Positions 37,242 to 46,594 are shown, numbered from the stretch's first letter. The stretch is DNA of 64,000 nucleotides from Microvirga roseola (GCF_020866965.1 NZ_JAJATX010000002.1:1-64000); one strand, 5' to 3'. Made by a program: numbers and translations. Notes: generated from the sequence alone by a model not told the origin.

Positions 37242-38030
37242 TCAGGGTTTCAGGCAGGCGCTGTAGGGGGCGGCGCCCGCCATGCGCGCCACGAGTTGTC
37301 CCGCCAGGGCGCCATGCCGGCCCGAGGGGCGGGCCGGGTTACGCGCGAGGGGATTGGGCAGCGCCTTGGCCAGAAGGGCAGCCTCCCGGCGGCTCAGGCT
37401 CTGGGCCGGTTTCCTGAAGTACTTCTGCGCGGCGGCCTCGGCCCCGAAAACTCCTTCGCCCCATTCGGCGATGTTGAGATAGACCTCCATCATCTGCCGC
37501 TTCGACCAGATCAGGTCGAGATAGAGGGCGACCGGGATCTCCAGGCCCTTCCGGACATAGGATCGATTCGGCCAGAGAAAGAGGTTCTTGGCCACCTGCA
37601 TGGGGATGGTCGAGGCGCCCCGGGAGGGACCGTCCTCGTCGGCGGCCTCCACCACCTGCCAAAGGGCATTCCAGTCGACGCCGTGATGCTCGCAGAAGAG
37701 GCTGTCCTCGGATGTCATCACCGCCAGCGGCAGATGGGGCGAGATCTCGTCGAGGCTCACAAAATCGCGAGCCATAGGCTGCAGGGTCATCCAGCGGCCG
37801 AGCATGAGCGTCGAGACCGGGGGCACGACCCAGTACAAAAGGCCTAGCCAAAAGACCGCCGCAACCCATAAGAGGATGAGACCGAGGCCGATCCGGACGG
37901 TGCGTCGAAACAGGCGGGCGGCCGATATCGGCTCCCGCGACCGACCCGACCGCAGCGTCCATCCCGGCCCGGAACGTTCACCATTTTCCTCGGACGGGAT
38001 CGCAGATCCCTCCGAATCCGGGCTCGTCAT
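37242..38030 (-). CDS. mtgA: Monofunctional biosynthetic peptidoglycan transglycosylase
   Basis: MtgA polymerises lipid II into glycan strands. The 262-residue protein has a cytoplasmic N-terminus, one membrane anchor (LGLILLWVAAVFWLGLLYWV at about 46-65) and a GT51 domain. The GT51 motifs are SEDSLFCEHHGVDW with the catalytic Glu, RGASTIPMQVAKNLFLW, RKGLEIPVALYLDLIWSKRQ and EVYLNIAEWGEGVFGAEAA. The ATG at 38030 shares the palindrome CATG with the divergent ispA start. A longer frame upstream would lie wholly inside ispA. Confidence 0.93.
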   Translation of the reverse strand: MTSPDSEGSAIPSEENGERSGPGWTLRSGRSREPISAARLFRRTVRIGLGLILLWVAAVFWLGLLYWVVPPVSTLMLGRWMTLQPMARDFVSLDEISPHLPLAVMTSEDSLFCEHHGVDWNALWQVVEAADEDGPSRGASTIPMQVAKNLFLWPNRSYVRKGLEIPVALYLDLIWSKRQMMEVYLNIAEWGEGVFGAEAAAQKYFRKPAQSLSRREAALLAKALPNPLARNPARPSGRHGALAGQLVARMAGAAPYSACLKP

Positions 38031-38955
38031 GACGCCATCCACCAGCACTTTCACGGCGCGGCTCAACGAGGCCGCCGGGGTTGTCGAAGCAAGTCTCGAG
38101 GCCTTGCTATCAGACAAAGCGGAGCAGGGCGAGATCGCCCGGCCCGCCCGCCTCATGGCGGCCATGCGACATGGGGCCTTGGGGGGCGGCAAGCGCCTGC
38201 GGCCCTTCCTCGCCATCGAGACGGCCCGCCTCTTCGGAAAGACGGGGGAGGGACCCCTGCGCGCGGGCTGCGCCGTCGAGCTCCTGCACTGCTATTCCCT
38301 CGTCCATGACGACCTGCCCTCCATGGACGACGACGACCTGCGCCGGGGCCGGCCCACGGTCCACAAGGCCTATGACGAGGCCACCGCGATCCTCGTGGGC
38401 GACGCCCTGCAGACGCTGGCCTTCGAGGTCCTGGCCGATCCCGAGACCGATTCCGACCCCGCCATCCGCTCCGATCTCGTGCTCGGCCTCGCCCGCGCCT
38501 CGGGACTCGGGGGCATGGTCGGCGGCCAGATGCTCGATCTCGCCGCCGAAGGCCGCTACGGGGCGGCGGATCTCGGGGAGGCCGATGTCAGGCTCCTCCA
38601 GATGATGAAGACGGGCGCGATCCTCACCTTTTCGGTAGAAGCGGGCGCAATCCTCGGCCGGGCCGACGCGGCGACGCGCCGGCGCCTCGTGGAATACGGG
38701 CGGGCGCTGGGCGCGGCCTTTCAGGTGGCGGACGACATCCTCGACCGGGAATCCTCCGCGGAGGCGCTGGGCAAGCGCACGGGCAAGGACCTCGAGAAGG
38801 GCAAAGCGACCCTCGTGGACCTTCTCGGGCTCGACGGCGCGCGGCGCGAATGCCGCCATCTCGTAGAGAAGGCCGAGGCCGCCCTGGACGGCTTCGGCCC
38901 GCCGGCGGATACACTGCGCGAGGCGGTGCGCTTCGTCGTGGAGCGGCAGGTCTAG
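38029..38955 (+). CDS. ispA: Polyprenyl (farnesyl/geranyl) diphosphate synthase
   Basis: A 308-residue short-chain isoprenyl diphosphate synthase that condenses isopentenyl diphosphate with allylic diphosphates. The first aspartate-rich motif is DDLPSMDDDDLRRGRPT near 96-112, the second is QVADDILDRE near 235, and GGGKRLRPFLAIETARLFG near 50-68 binds IPP. The spacing of the first motif is that of bacterial farnesyl diphosphate synthases. The start codon lies in a CATG shared with mtgA and the TAG stop in a CTAG shared with the convergent acetyltransferase gene. No canonical ribosome site precedes the ATG. Confidence 0.92.
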   Translation: MTPSTSTFTARLNEAAGVVEASLEALLSDKAEQGEIARPARLMAAMRHGALGGGKRLRPFLAIETARLFGKTGEGPLRAGCAVELLHCYSLVHDDLPSMDDDDLRRGRPTVHKAYDEATAILVGDALQTLAFEVLADPETDSDPAIRSDLVLGLARASGLGGMVGGQMLDLAAEGRYGAADLGEADVRLLQMMKTGAILTFSVEAGAILGRADAATRRRLVEYGRALGAAFQVADDILDRESSAEALGKRTGKDLEKGKATLVDLLGLDGARRECRHLVEKAEAALDGFGPPADTLREAVRFVVERQV

Positions 38956-39497
38956 AGCGTCGGAACCCAGAAGCGGAGCTTCGTGCGCCCCGGAAGGCGG
39001 TCGTGGGGGAACGTACCCGCTGCGACGCCGCCATTGGCGAGAATCACCTTCTGCGAGGCCAGGTTGTCGTCATCGCAGGTAATCAGGACGCGCGAAAAGC
39101 CCTCGTCGCGGGCGAAGGGCAGGATCTGGCGCAGCGCCTCGGTCGCGTAGCCGCGCCGCTGCTTCCAGGGCACGATGGTGTAGCCGATATGCCCGTGGAC
39201 CTTGGGCGGCATCTCCTCCGTGCCGCGCTGGAAGCGGAAGCCGATCCGGCCGCAGAATTCCCCATCGCTGATCCAGAAATCGTGCGCCGGCAGGCGCGGA
39301 ACCTCGGTACCATCGGCAAGGCGAAGGGTCGGGCTGCTGTAGAGATCGTACAGGAAGCGCTCAGGGTCCTGCCTGAGCTGCCGCAGCTGCTCCTGGCTGA
39401 CATCCTGCGTCGTGTCAGGCGACCAGCCCTGGGCGAGGGCATGTTCGTAAGCCGGCAGCCACTCGAGGCTCGGGCGGATAAGGACAATCTCGGTCAT
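38952..39497 (-). CDS. GNAT family N-acetyltransferase (RimJ/RimL type)
   Basis: A 181-residue acetyltransferase of the RimJ/RimL group. It has IGYTIVPWKQRRGYATEALR (acetyl-CoA-binding Q/RxxGxA/G turn) near 111-130, GRIGFRFQRG, and VLITCDDDNLASQKVILANG near 141-160. The ATG at 39497 gives MTEIVLIRPSLEWLPAYEHA, a typical start. The substrate is unknown. Its TAG stop overlaps the ispA stop in the palindrome CTAG. Confidence 0.88.
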   Translation of the reverse strand: MTEIVLIRPSLEWLPAYEHALAQGWSPDTTQDVSQEQLRQLRQDPERFLYDLYSSPTLRLADGTEVPRLPAHDFWISDGEFCGRIGFRFQRGTEEMPPKVHGHIGYTIVPWKQRRGYATEALRQILPFARDEGFSRVLITCDDDNLASQKVILANGGVAAGTFPHDRLPGRTKLRFWVPTL

Positions 39498-39540
39498 GGA
39501 GACCTGAGACTGACACCGGCTCACGCGAAGGGCAACAACC

Positions 39541-41472
39541 TCACACAGTGACCTGCGTGCCGACCTCCACCACGCGCCCGGTGGGGATCTGGAAGAAGTC
39601 CGTGGCGTCGCTCGCGGATTTTGCAAGGCTGATGAACAGCTTGTCCTGCCAGAGCGGCATGCCGGACTGTGTTGCCGGACGGATGGACCGGCGCGAGAGG
39701 AAGAACGACGTCGACATGATGTCGAACTTGAAGCCCTGCTTGCGCAGGATCGCGAGCCCGCGCGGAATGTTGGGCGTCTCCATGTAGCCGTAGCTCACCT
39801 GGATGCGCCAGAACGAATCGCCCACATGCTCGATTTGCACCCGGTCCTCGTCGTCGATCCGGGGCACGTCCACGCTGTTGACGGTGAGGATCACGTTCTT
39901 CTCGTGCAGCACCTTGTTGTGCTTGAGATTGTGGAGCAGGGCGGCCGGCGCGGTGTCCGGGTCGCTGGTGAGGAACACGGCGGTGCCCTTGACCTGATGA
40001 GGCGGGCTCTTCTCCAGCATCTTCACCAGTTCGAGGAAGGGCACGTCGATCTTGCGGGTCTTCTCGAACAGGATGTTCGTGCCCTTCACCCAGGTCCACA
40101 TGAGCGTGATCAGCGCGGAGGCCAGCAGGACCGGCACGTAGCCGCCCGTGAACAGCTTCAGGAGGTTGGCGCCGAAGAACACGAGGTCGATGGCGAGGAA
40201 CGGCAGCATCGTCGCGAGCGCCAGGCCGAGGCCCCAGCGCCAGCCCCGCCAGATCACGATGATGGCGAGGATGGCATCCACCGACATGGCGCCGAAGACG
40301 GACACGCCGTAGGCGTGGGACAGGTTGCTCGACGAGCCGAAGATGAGGACGAGCACGATCACGCCGAAGAGCAGCAGCATATTCACCTTCGGCAGGTAGA
40401 TCTGCCCCTGGTGCGCTTCCGAGGTGAAGCGGATCTCCATGCGCGGCAGGAGACCGAGCTGGATGGCCTGGCGCGTGAGCGAGAAGGCTCCGGTAATGAC
40501 CGCCTGGCTCGCGATGATGGTGGCGAGCGTCGCGAGGCCGATCATCGGCAGCAGCGCCCATTCCGGCACGAGACGGAAAAGCGGCGACTCGGCGGCTTCC
40601 GGATGGGCGAGGACGAGTGCGCCCTGGCCGAAATAGTTGATGGTGAGCGCCGGAAAGACGAGGTAGAGCCAGGCTCTCCGGATGGGCTTGGCGCCGAAAT
40701 GGCCCAGGTCAGCATAGACCGCCTCGGCGCCCGTGACCGCAAGAGCCACCGCGCCGAGAACCGCGAGCGAGACGCTCGGGTGATCGACGAAGAACATGAT
40801 GCCGTGGAGCGGATTGATCGCCAGGAGAACCGAGACGTCGTCCAGGATGTGAAGCGCCCCGGTCACGGCCAGGGTTGCGAACCAGACGAGCATGATCGGC
40901 CCGAACAGGGCGGCCACCTTTCCCGTCCCGCGGGACTGGGCGAGGAAGAGAGCCGTCAGGATCGCCAGGGTCAGGGGCACCACATAGGGCTCGAGGGCCG
41001 GCGTCACGAGGTTGAGGCCCTCTACGGCCGACAGCACCGAGATGGCGGGCGTGAGAACCGCGTCGCCGTAGAAGAGACCCGCGCCGACGATGCCGAGGAG
41101 CAGCACGACGCCGCGCTTGTGCCGCGCGGTGCGCTGAGCCAGGGCCACGAGGGTCAGGGTTCCGCCCTCTCCCTTGTTGTCCGCGCGCAGCAGGACGAAG
41201 ACGTATTTGCACGTCACCACCAGCACGAGTGCCCACAGGATCAGGGACAGGGTGCCCAGGATGATGTCGCGGGTGACGGGACCGCCTGCCGCGGCCGCGG
41301 CGACCGATTCCTTGAAGGCATAGAGGGGGCTCGTGCCGATATCGCCGAAAACGACCCCGACGGCGCCGACGACCAGGGTCGTGAGGCTCGCCTTGCCATG
41401 GGCTTCGGGAAGAGAAGCTTCCGGAGCCGGTGAATCGGCGTGCCCTGGGACGGCGGTGTTCTGATCTGCCAT
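39541..41472 (-). CDS. kup: Low-affinity potassium transporter Kup
   Basis: A 643-residue Kup/HAK/KT potassium-proton symporter of the inner membrane. The start [10 protein letters not shown] leads to the conserved [20 protein letters not shown] near 36-55, with about twelve helices to roughly residue 440. A soluble C-terminal domain (about 460-643) ends in [13 protein letters not shown]. The start at 41472 is preferred over a longer frame because family members begin shortly before the first helix. Many alphaproteobacteria carry several kup copies. Confidence 0.95.
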   Translation of the reverse strand: MADQNTAVPGHADSPAPEASLPEAHGKASLTTLVVGAVGVVFGDIGTSPLYAFKESVAAAAAGGPVTRDIILGTLSLILWALVLVVTCKYVFVLLRADNKGEGGTLTLVALAQRTARHKRGVVLLLGIVGAGLFYGDAVLTPAISVLSAVEGLNLVTPALEPYVVPLTLAILTALFLAQSRGTGKVAALFGPIMLVWFATLAVTGALHILDDVSVLLAINPLHGIMFFVDHPSVSLAVLGAVALAVTGAEAVYADLGHFGAKPIRRAWLYLVFPALTINYFGQGALVLAHPEAAESPLFRLVPEWALLPMIGLATLATIIASQAVITGAFSLTRQAIQLGLLPRMEIRFTSEAHQGQIYLPKVNMLLLFGVIVLVLIFGSSSNLSHAYGVSVFGAMSVDAILAIIVIWRGWRWGLGLALATMLPFLAIDLVFFGANLLKLFTGGYVPVLLASALITLMWTWVKGTNILFEKTRKIDVPFLELVKMLEKSPPHQVKGTAVFLTSDPDTAPAALLHNLKHNKVLHEKNVILTVNSVDVPRIDDEDRVQIEHVGDSFWRIQVSYGYMETPNIPRGLAILRKQGFKFDIMSTSFFLSRRSIRPATQSGMPLWQDKLFISLAKSASDATDFFQIPTGRVVEVGTQVTV

Positions 41473-41638
41473 GTGTATTTCTTTGCGGAAATGCCCGCGG
41501 ACGGCCCTGAATCGGTGACTTGGCAACGTGACGAAGGGCGCCCCCCTTCCAGAGAGGACGCAACGGCCGTCGATGCCGGCGCGGCGGGCTTCTAACACAT
41601 CGCGCCTGAGCTTAAAACGGAATTCGAGCGAGTGTTCC

Positions 41639-41681
41639 GCGGATCGTCTTCACTCCCCCTGAGGGGCGAAGGACGATCCGC
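41639..41681. repeat. Long inverted repeat between ispG and kup
   Basis: Perfect 10-bp outer arms GCGGATCGTC (41639-41648) and GACGATCCGC (41672-41681) enclose CCCC/GGGG inner arms. It lies 63 bp past the ispG stop in a 271-bp gap with no other feature. There is no T-run, so it is either a structural 3' end or a repetitive palindrome. Confidence 0.7.
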
Positions 41682-41743
41682 AAGTCCCTGCTCACCGCGA
41701 TATCGATGAAAAGCCGGCTTCCACAAACCTCAACGGCTTCGGC

Positions 41744-43030
41744 CTATTCGGCGGCGTCCCGTCCGGCTTGGCCATAGTTCTTCTCGATATAGTCGAGCAC
41801 GATCTTCTGGAAGTCCTGGGCGAGGGTGGGGCCGCGCAGGGTCATGGCCTTCTTTCCGTCGATGAAGACGGGAGCGGCCGGCTGCTCGCCCGTGCCGGGA
41901 AGCGAGATGCCGATATTGGCGTGCTTTGACTCGCCGGGCCCATTCACGATGCAGCCCATCACCGCCACGTTCAGGTTCTCGACGCCGGGATGGGTGCGCC
42001 GCCACTCGGGCATGGAGGAGGAAATCCAGTTCTGGATGTCCCGCGCCAGCTCCTGGAAGACGGAGGAGGTCGTGCGCCCGCAGCCCGGGCAGGCGGCCAC
42101 CAGAGGCACGAAGGTGCGGAAGCCCATGGTCTGGAGCAGTTCCTGCGCCGTCTTGACCTCGATGGTCCGGTCGCCCCCCGGTTCCGGGGTCAGGGAGAAG
42201 CGGATCGTGTCTCCGATGCCCTGCTGGAGCAGGATGCCGATGGCGGCGGAGGAGGCGACGATGCCCTTCGTGCCCATGCCGGCCTCGGTGAGGCCGAGAT
42301 GGATGGCGTACTCGGAGCGGCGGGCGAGTTCCTGATAGACCGCGATCAGGTCCTGGACGGCGGAGACCTTGGCCGAGAGGATGATCCGGTCCTTAGGGAG
42401 ACCGATCTCCTCGGCCCGGGCTGCCGACAGGAGCGCCGACTGGACCATGGCCTCGCGGGTGACCCAGCGCATGTCGCGCGGGTTGGCCGAGGCCGCGTTC
42501 TCATTCATGAGATGGGTCAGCAGTTCCTGATCGAGGGAGCCCCAATTCGCGCCGATGCGCACAGCCTTGCCGTGCTTGATCGCCAATTCGACGATTGCCG
42601 CGAACTGCCGGTCCTTCTTTTCCTTGAAGCCCACATTGCCGGGATTGATCCGGTACTTGTCGAGGGCCTCAGCGCAGGCCGGATGATCGGCAAGAAGCTG
42701 GTGGCCGATATAGTGGAAATCGCCCACCAGCGGCACGGTCACGCTCAGGCGGTCGAGACGCTCGCGGATCTTCGGCACGGCCGCCGCCGCTTCGTCCCGG
42801 TCGACCGTGATGCGGACGATCTCGGAACCTGCGCGGGCCAGCGCCGCCACCTGGGCGACGGTCGCGTCCACATCCGCCGTGTCCGTGTTGGTCATGGACT
42901 GGACCACGACCGGCGCACCGCCGCCGACCATGACGGAGCCGACGCGCACGCCCACCGTGCGGTGGCGCGGAGCCGGTCCTGCCAGGCTCTCGGGAGCGGC
43001 GTCGATGTCGGAGGAGGTGAGAAGAGACAT
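41744..43030 (-). CDS. ispG: (E)-4-hydroxy-3-methylbut-2-enyl-diphosphate synthase IspG
   Basis: IspG (GcpE) performs the penultimate step of the MEP isoprenoid pathway using a 4Fe-4S cluster. The 428-residue protein has the N-terminal TIM barrel ([20 protein letters not shown] near 28-47, then [15 protein letters not shown]). The cluster ligands are in [10 protein letters not shown] near residue 300 and [13 protein letters not shown] near 350. The ATG at 43030 follows no strong ribosome site, but the longer frame upstream is not conserved. Confidence 0.96.
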   Translation of the reverse strand: MSLLTSSDIDAAPESLAGPAPRHRTVGVRVGSVMVGGGAPVVVQSMTNTDTADVDATVAQVAALARAGSEIVRITVDRDEAAAAVPKIRERLDRLSVTVPLVGDFHYIGHQLLADHPACAEALDKYRINPGNVGFKEKKDRQFAAIVELAIKHGKAVRIGANWGSLDQELLTHLMNENAASANPRDMRWVTREAMVQSALLSAARAEEIGLPKDRIILSAKVSAVQDLIAVYQELARRSEYAIHLGLTEAGMGTKGIVASSAAIGILLQQGIGDTIRFSLTPEPGGDRTIEVKTAQELLQTMGFRTFVPLVAACPGCGRTTSSVFQELARDIQNWISSSMPEWRRTHPGVENLNVAVMGCIVNGPGESKHANIGISLPGTGEQPAAPVFIDGKKAMTLRGPTLAQDFQKIVLDYIEKNYGQAGRDAAE

Positions 43031-43122
43031 GCTGCGATCCAGGGCGGCGCGGGATGGGCCGCCGCCGTTTAGCTGATGCGAAAACCCCTCTCCGTCAAGC
43101 TCGGCCGGAGGAGAGGCGGCGA

Positions 43123-43773
43123 TCAATCCTGCTTGAACCGCCAGACGCTGCTCTTTTTGATCTCCGCGTCCTCGAGGCTGCGTGTGACGGGCACCTCGTA
43201 GGCGGCAAGACGCTCGAGACGGTCTTGAGGCAGGTAGCTGCGCCCCGGATCGCCGATGAGCACGGTTGCGCCCCTGCGGCTCAAGGCGAAGAGCCAGTCC
43301 GTGACCTTTTCCGCCAGGTCCCGCTCGTAGCAGATATCGCCCGCCAGAACCGTGTCCCAGCCCTGATCCTGTCCGACGAGGTCCGCCTGGACGGGGGTGA
43401 TGGTGACGTCGTTCGCCTCGGCGTTGAGGGCCATGGCGGCAATCGCGAAGGAATCGATGTCGCAGGCCATGACCTCGGCGGCGCCGGCCTTCATGGCCGC
43501 AATGGCCACGAGCCCGGAGCCGGAGGCAAAATCCAAGACGCGGCGGCCGCGCACCGTTTCGGGATTGTCGAGGATATAGCGGGCGAGGGCCTGCCCGCCG
43601 GCCCAGGCGAAGGCCCAGAAGGGCGGGGGAAGGCCGATTGCGCCGAGCTCCTCCTCTGTCTTCTGCCAGAGATCAGTCGCCTCGTCCGCCACATGCAGGG
43701 AAATTTCCGGCGCGTGGGGCACCGGGCGAAGGCGCGTCTCGGCGCGGATGAAGGCGTTCGCGTCGTCGATCAT
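43123..43773 (-). CDS. ETFB lysine methyltransferase-like protein (METTL20 family)
   Basis: A 216-residue class I methyltransferase. It has [20 protein letters not shown] near 49-68, [17 protein letters not shown] near 76-92, [18 protein letters not shown] near 103-120, [15 protein letters not shown] and [12 protein letters not shown]. This pattern matches the METTL20 group, which methylates lysines on the electron-transfer flavoprotein beta subunit in mitochondria and in some alphaproteobacteria. The automatic label ribosomal L11 methyltransferase is possible but less specific. It starts in a 4-bp ATGA overlap with the glycosyltransferase stop, so the two are cotranslated. Confidence 0.78.
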   Translation of the reverse strand: MIDDANAFIRAETRLRPVPHAPEISLHVADEATDLWQKTEEELGAIGLPPPFWAFAWAGGQALARYILDNPETVRGRRVLDFASGSGLVAIAAMKAGAAEVMACDIDSFAIAAMALNAEANDVTITPVQADLVGQDQGWDTVLAGDICYERDLAEKVTDWLFALSRRGATVLIGDPGRSYLPQDRLERLAAYEVPVTRSLEDAEIKKSSVWRFKQD

Positions 43774-44921
43774 GATGTCAGGATGGAGATATAGAGGCTT
43801 TTCAGCCTGTCCATCACGTCCCGCTCTGTAAACCCGTCGAGGACGCGGGCGCGGACCGCCTCGCCCATTCGGACGACCAGATCCGGATTGCTGGCGAGGG
43901 CAACGAGCGCCTCCGCCAAGCCCGAGGAATCATTGGGGGCAACGATGCGGCCCTCGATCCCGTCCCGCACCAGGGTCCGGCAGCCGGGAACGTCCGTGGT
44001 CAGGATGGCCCGGCCGCAGGCGGCAGCCTCCAGAAGCGTCCGGGGCAGGCCCTCGCCGCCGCGGGAGGGCAGGCAGGCCAGGTGGTGGTCGCGCCAGACC
44101 CCCGCGATGTCCCTTGTCGCGCCGTGCCAGGCGATGCCGAGCTCCGCATTCCAGGCCATCAGGGTCTCTTCAGGGATCGCCTTGGGATTGGAGGGATCGG
44201 GAGCGCCGTAGAGGGACAGCTCCACATCCGCTCCCTTCGCCCGTGCCGCACGCACGGCCTCCACCGCGAGGTCGACGCCCTTCGACCAGAGCATGCGGGC
44301 GACGACGGCCACCTTCAGCGGCGGCTGCGGGGGCAGGGGCTCCGGACGAAGGGCCTCGGGATTGACGCCTGCGCCGCCCACGATGGCGACATGAGGGGCC
44401 GCCGGGTCGAGGCCCAGGAGCCCGGGATCGTCCGTATTCTCGAAGAGGTAGCGGGTCCGTTTCGTTTCCAGCCCACGGACGAGCAGACGCACGGCCCGGC
44501 GCGCGAAACGCCCGGCAAGGTCCGTCCTGGCCCCGAGAAACCCCGAGCCGGTGAGCGCATAGACCCGGTTCGGGATGCCCGCCATGCCGGCGGCGAAGCC
44601 GCCGACCAGAATGCTGCGTAGCGCGATGCAGTGGACGAGATCCGCCTTCTCGGCCTTGAGGATCGAAGCGAGCTGCCCGGAGGCATAGCCCGCCGCCATG
44701 GGGTTCAGGCTGCGCCGCTCGGCCTGGAGCGGGATCACCTTCGCGCCCGTCGCCTCGATGGCCTCCCGGCGGGAGCGCACGCGGGTCACGACCGAAACGG
44801 AAAGGCCCAGCTCCCGCGCGGCCCGGGCCATGGGAAGGAAATGCGAGGCGAAGAACCAGTCTTCGGTGACGACGAAGACGAGCTTGCGGCCTTGGAGATC
44901 GGGAAGGGGCGAGGAGGACAC
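43770..44921 (-). CDS. Family 4 glycosyltransferase
   Basis: A GT-B glycosyltransferase of about 383 residues. The acceptor domain starts GRKLVFVVTEDWFFASHFLP, and the donor domain contains KVAVVARMLWSKGVDLAVEA and the E-x7-E region PSRGGEGLPRTLLEAAACGR, which binds the nucleotide sugar. The acceptor is unknown; surface polysaccharide is likely. The start is uncertain. An open frame continues to a TTG at 45047, but that would cross an EcfG-type promoter and the start of the divergent SemiSWEET gene. A GTG at 44921 just ahead of the first beta-strand is therefore proposed. Confidence 0.82.
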   Translation of the reverse strand: MSSSPLPDLQGRKLVFVVTEDWFFASHFLPMARAARELGLSVSVVTRVRSRREAIEATGAKVIPLQAERRSLNPMAAGYASGQLASILKAEKADLVHCIALRSILVGGFAAGMAGIPNRVYALTGSGFLGARTDLAGRFARRAVRLLVRGLETKRTRYLFENTDDPGLLGLDPAAPHVAIVGGAGVNPEALRPEPLPPQPPLKVAVVARMLWSKGVDLAVEAVRAARAKGADVELSLYGAPDPSNPKAIPEETLMAWNAELGIAWHGATRDIAGVWRDHHLACLPSRGGEGLPRTLLEAAACGRAILTTDVPGCRTLVRDGIEGRIVAPNDSSGLAEALVALASNPDLVVRMGEAVRARVLDGFTERDVMDRLKSLYISILTS

Positions 44922-44971
44922 GGGCAATCCGGCTTGAGATCCAGCCCTTCTAGCCGCCGCAGGAGCCTGAG

Positions 44972-44996
44972 GGAACTCCCCAAGTCCGATTCCGTT
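44972..44996 (+). promoter_or_regulatory. Candidate sigma-EcfG (general stress) promoter for SemiSWEET-topoisomerase IB
   Basis: GGAAC (44972-44976) and CGTT (44993-44996) are separated by 16 nt, an exact consensus match. Transcription would start near 45004, giving a leader of about 22 nt that contains the GGGAGACGAG ribosome site of the SemiSWEET gene. Confidence 0.65.
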
Positions 44997-45025
44997 GCCG
45001 TCTGCCGAGCGAACGGGAGACGAGA

Positions 45026-45343
45026 ATGAATCAGTGGGCGCCGACAATCCTGGCCACGGTGGCGGGTCTGCTCTCCACGTCGAGTTTCGCTCCTCAGGTG
45101 CTGAAGGCCTGGCGTGAGCGCGATACGACGGCGATCTCCAAGCGCATGTACATGGTCACCGTCACGGCCTTCACCCTCTGGTCGATCTACGGCTTCATGA
45201 TCGGCAGCTGGCCTCTCATCGTCTTCAACCTGCTCAGCCTTGGCATGAGCGGTACGATCCTTGCCATCAAGATCCGCAACGAGCGCCTCGGGATCGATGC
45301 TCCTGTTTCGCGCAGGGAACCGGAGATGGCGCAGTCCAGTTGA
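45026..45343 (+). CDS. SemiSWEET family sugar transporter
   Basis: A 105-residue membrane protein with three helices and the MtN3/PQ-loop pattern of bacterial SemiSWEETs: LSTSSFAPQVLKAWRERDT near 16-34, ISKRMYMVTVTAFTLWSIYG near 37-56, and LIVFNLLSLGMSGTILAIKI. SemiSWEETs work as dimers that passively move sugars such as sucrose or glucose. A GGAG ribosome site precedes the ATG by 7 nt. Its TGA stop overlaps the topoisomerase start by one base (TGATG), so both proteins are made from one stress-type transcript. Confidence 0.9.
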   Translation: MNQWAPTILATVAGLLSTSSFAPQVLKAWRERDTTAISKRMYMVTVTAFTLWSIYGFMIGSWPLIVFNLLSLGMSGTILAIKIRNERLGIDAPVSRREPEMAQSS

Positions 45344-46527
45344 TGTCTCAGGCTTTTCCCAGGCGAGTGATGCTGCTGGATCCGAATTCCTCTCCCGAAA
45401 ACGTCGTCGATCCGCGCGATGCCGCCGAGACGGCCGGTCTGACTTACGTATCGGACGAGGAGCCGGGCATCCGGCGCAAGAAAGCCGGCAAAGGTTTCAC
45501 CTATCTGCGCCCCGACGGAAAGAAGGTCGAGGACGAGGCCACGCTGGAGCGCATCAGGAAACTCGCCATTCCTCCGGCCTATACGGATGTGTGGATCTGC
45601 CCCAAGGCCAGCGGTCATATCCAGGCCATCGGACGCGACGCCAAGGGGCGCAAGCAGTACCGCTACCATCAGGCTTTCCGAGAGGTTCGCGAGAGCACCA
45701 AGTACGAGCACATGCTCGAGTTCGCGAAGGGCCTGCCCGCGATCCGCAAGACCATCGACGAGCACATGAGCCAGCGCGGCCTGCCGCGTGAGAAGGTGCT
45801 GGCGACGGTGGTGCATCTGCTCGAGAACACGCTCATCCGCGTCGGCAATTCGGATTACGCCAAGCAGAACAAGAGCTACGGCCTCACGACCTTGCGCGAT
45901 CCGCATGTGAAGGTGGATGGCTCGGAGTTGAAATTCCAGTTCAAGGGCAAGAGCGGTAAGACGTGGCGCCTGTCGGTCAAGGACCGACGCATCGCCAAGA
46001 TCGTGAAGGCCTGCCAGGACCTGCCCGGTCAGGATCTCTTCCAATACCTCGACGAGAACGGCGAGCAGCAATCCGTCACCTCGGCGGATGTGAACGCTTA
46101 TCTCAAGGACATCACCGGGCGCGAGATCACCGCCAAGGATTTCCGCACCTGGGCGGGAACGGTGCTCGCCGCCATGGCGCTGTCCGAGTTCGAGGAGTTC
46201 GACAGCGAGGCCAAGGCCAAGAAGAACATCCGCGCGGCCATCGAGACCGTCTCCGCCCGCCTCGGCAACACGCCCACGGTCTGCCGCAAATGCTATGTCC
46301 ATCCGGAGGTCTTCACCTGCTATCTCGACAAGGCGCTGATGCTCGAAATCAAGGACGAGGCCGAGACGGAGCTGCGCGAGGAGCTTGCCTCCCTCAGGCC
46401 CGAGGAGGCCGCGGTCCTGACGCTCCTGCAGGAGCGTCTCTCGGAGGAAGTCGAGAAGGTCCGGAAGGAGGCCGGAAAGACGCGCCGCGCCTCTGCCGGC
46501 AAGGACCAAGCCGAGGCGCGCACCTGA
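45343..46527 (+). CDS. DNA topoisomerase IB (eukaryotic/poxvirus type)
   Basis: A 394-residue type IB topoisomerase that relaxes supercoils by a 3'-phosphotyrosyl intermediate. Poxvirus-like landmarks are IPPAYTDVWICPKASGHIQA near 76-95, the catalytic Arg/Lys region KGRKQYRYHQAFREVRESTK near 101-120, KFQFKGKSGKTWRLSV near 197-212, KDFRTWAGT near 265-273, and the nucleophile Tyr318 in CRKCYVHPEVF. The C-terminal 70 residues are charged and helical. The start is the ATG at 45343, overlapping the SemiSWEET stop by one base; an in-frame TTG just before it is not needed. Confidence 0.93.
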   Translation: MSQAFPRRVMLLDPNSSPENVVDPRDAAETAGLTYVSDEEPGIRRKKAGKGFTYLRPDGKKVEDEATLERIRKLAIPPAYTDVWICPKASGHIQAIGRDAKGRKQYRYHQAFREVRESTKYEHMLEFAKGLPAIRKTIDEHMSQRGLPREKVLATVVHLLENTLIRVGNSDYAKQNKSYGLTTLRDPHVKVDGSELKFQFKGKSGKTWRLSVKDRRIAKIVKACQDLPGQDLFQYLDENGEQQSVTSADVNAYLKDITGREITAKDFRTWAGTVLAAMALSEFEEFDSEAKAKKNIRAAIETVSARLGNTPTVCRKCYVHPEVFTCYLDKALMLEIKDEAETELREELASLRPEEAAVLTLLQERLSEEVEKVRKEAGKTRRASAGKDQAEART

Positions 46528-46533
46528 CGGGTA

Positions 46534-46559
46534 CGAACATTTTGCGCGATTCCGACGTT
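46534..46559 (+). promoter_or_regulatory. Weak sigma-EcfG-like promoter before the MBL-fold hydrolase
   Basis: CGAAC (46534-46538) and CGTT (46556-46559) are 17 nt apart; one mismatch from GGAAC. The distance to the ATG at 46595 suits a promoter, but the mismatch at the first base lowers confidence. Confidence 0.25.
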
Positions 46560-46594
46560 GGAGCCGGGCCAGTCTCTTTACATCGAGGACACGC

